Source: Synergistaceae bacterium (GTDB lineage Bacteria; Synergistota; Synergistia; Synergistales; Synergistaceae). Taken from it: 6,548 nt of DNA. Location of the stretch: positions 1-6,548 of the forward strand of contig JAISDQ010000061.1 in assembly GCA_031264605.1 (NCBI GenBank), written 5' to 3'. Position numbers and translations under genes: made by a program. Below are positions 5,666 through 6,548 of the stretch, one piece after another. Below the pieces are notes generated by a model, which did not search any database, was not told where the DNA came from, and was given only the letters and a program-made list of their open reading frames with translations. Position 1 is the stretch's first letter, and each line of letters begins with the position of its first letter.

Positions 5666-6548
5666 TGGACGCGCGGGAGTTCGGGGCGAGAATAAAAAAA
5701 ATCGCCTCAGCGATATCGCGGCCCGGGCCGACGAAGGCGGACGCTTTTCTCGCGGTTTGCAGGAACGGGATCGGCTGGGAGGACATATACTACCTGACGG
5801 GTTTTTCGGGAACCTCGGGCGCTTTGGTGATAACGCGCGACGACAGCAGGCTTTTCGTGGATTCGAGATACGCCGGAGCGGTTGAGGAATCGCCGGTTTA
5901 CGCGAACGTTTCCTGTTTGCCGGGCATGAACGCGTCTCCGCTCGGCGCGGCCGTCAAATATATCGAAAGCGCGCGCGCGTCGCGGGTCGCCTTCGGCGGA
6001 AGCGATCTCCCTCTGACATTGTACCGCGAAATATCGCGCGCTTTCGGCGAATCCGGCCTGGCCGATTTGTCGGGTTTTCTCGCCGGCATGCGCCGCGGCA
6101 AGAGTAAATATGAAATTGGCTGTATAATTGAAGCGATACGCATAGCTTCGGACGCTTTTGGCGCGGCGGCCGCGAAATGCGGCCCCGGCGTGACGGAGCG
6201 TCAATTCGCGTCCCGGCTCGAATTTGAGATAGCGGAACGCGGCGGCCTCGCGGCGGCGCGTTCCATAGTGGCGAGCGGCGCAAGGACGGCGATGCCGCAC
6301 GCGTTTCCGACCGATAAAAAATTCGAGCGCGGGGATATGGTGCTGGTGGATTTTTGCGTGAGACGGCTCGGCTATGTATGCGACATCACCAGAACAATGT
6401 CGGTCGGAGGTATGGACGAGAACATGAGGAAACTTTACTCCGTCGTCCGATGGGCGCAGGAGGAAGCGGCCGCGCTGATCGTTCACGGCCGCGCGGCGCG
6501 CGAGGTCGACGCCGCGGCGCGCGGCGTGATGGAAAGCGCCGGACTGGG
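5665..6548 (+). CDS. Xaa-Pro peptidase, family M24 (3' end beyond the window)
   Basis: The first 294 residues of an M24 metallopeptidase (Xaa-Pro aminopeptidase/dipeptidase type), which removes residues next to proline with a two-metal centre in the cytoplasm. The N-terminal creatinase-like domain shows YYLTGFSGTSGALVIT (42-57) and VDSRYA (65-70). The catalytic domain starts near 145 (RGKSKYEI) and shows PHAFPTDKKFERGD (211-224) with H212, then VDFCVRRLGYVCDITRTMSVG (228-248, shown in part) with metal ligands D229 and D240. The other three ligands (His, Glu, Glu) lie past the window end. The GTG start overlaps the previous stop in TAGTG and has GGGAGG (5645-5650) 14 nt upstream. An in-frame ATG at 5596 would add 23 residues overlapping the previous gene and is less likely. 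Whether it is an aminopeptidase or a dipeptidase cannot be told from the fragment. Confidence 0.92.
   Translation, partial: MDAREFGARIKKIASAISRPGPTKADAFLAVCRNGIGWEDIYYLTGFSGTSGALVITRDDSRLFVDSRYAGAVEESPVYANVSCLPGMNASPLGAAVKYIESARASRVAFGGSDLPLTLYREISRAFGESGLADLSGFLAGMRRGKSKYEIGCIIEAIRIASDAFGAAAAKCGPGVTERQFASRLEFEIAERGGLAAARSIVASGARTAMPHAFPTDKKFERGDMVLVDFCVRRLGYVCDITRTMSVGGMDENMRKLYSVVRWAQEEAAALIVHGRAAREVDAAARGVMESAGL

Noticed and set aside
5707..6486. 259-residue minus-strand open frame opposite the M24 peptidase
   Set aside because: Arg- and His-rich shadow without domain motifs; the plus-strand frame carries clear M24 motifs.

Overview
The window looks like a bacterial chromosome segment made of two unlike parts. 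The left third (about 1-1140) is AT-richer. It holds a gene-free stretch and, on the minus strand, a two-gene toxin-antitoxin module: a MazE-like antitoxin of the DUF3018 type and a MazF/PemK-family toxin. The right part (about 1352 to the end) is GC-rich, with strong G/C third-position bias. It is one tightly packed plus-strand operon: transketolase (tkt), tRNA (adenine-58-N1) methyltransferase (trmI), epoxyqueuosine reductase (queH), a HypE-like AIR-synthase-fold protein, and a Xaa-Pro peptidase of family M24 that runs off the window end.

Layout: 1-542 has no convincing gene but carries three closely packed inverted repeats (266-318). 543-1072 is the toxin-antitoxin pair, read leftwards, with a plausible sigma-70 promoter (1108-1137) and a palindromic operator candidate (1087-1104) next to a strong Shine-Dalgarno. 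1073-1351 is the divergent intergenic region, with a terminator-like element (1237-1265), a candidate extended -10 promoter (1263-1291) and a small leader hairpin before tkt. 1352-6548 is the operon. Its four junctions are 0 nt apart, a 4-nt ATGA overlap, an 11-nt overlap and a 1-nt TAGTG overlap, which points to one mRNA and translational coupling.

Functionally the operon combines central carbon metabolism (transketolase, non-oxidative pentose phosphate pathway), two tRNA modification enzymes (m1A58 in the T-loop; the last step of queuosine at wobble position 34), a protein of uncertain role from the PurM/HypE superfamily, and peptide turnover. This reads as housekeeping, while the toxin-antitoxin module looks acquired.

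The organism cannot be fixed from the sequence. A high-GC bacterium using QueH (not QueG) and a bacterial TrmI, with this gene mix, would fit Synergistota or a similar anaerobic lineage. That is a tentative inference from family distribution, not something the sequence proves. I see no clear evidence of a wholly new system. The most unusual items are the HypE-like protein without the HypE C-terminal cysteine inside a tRNA-modification operon, and the unexplained cluster of inverted repeats at the left.
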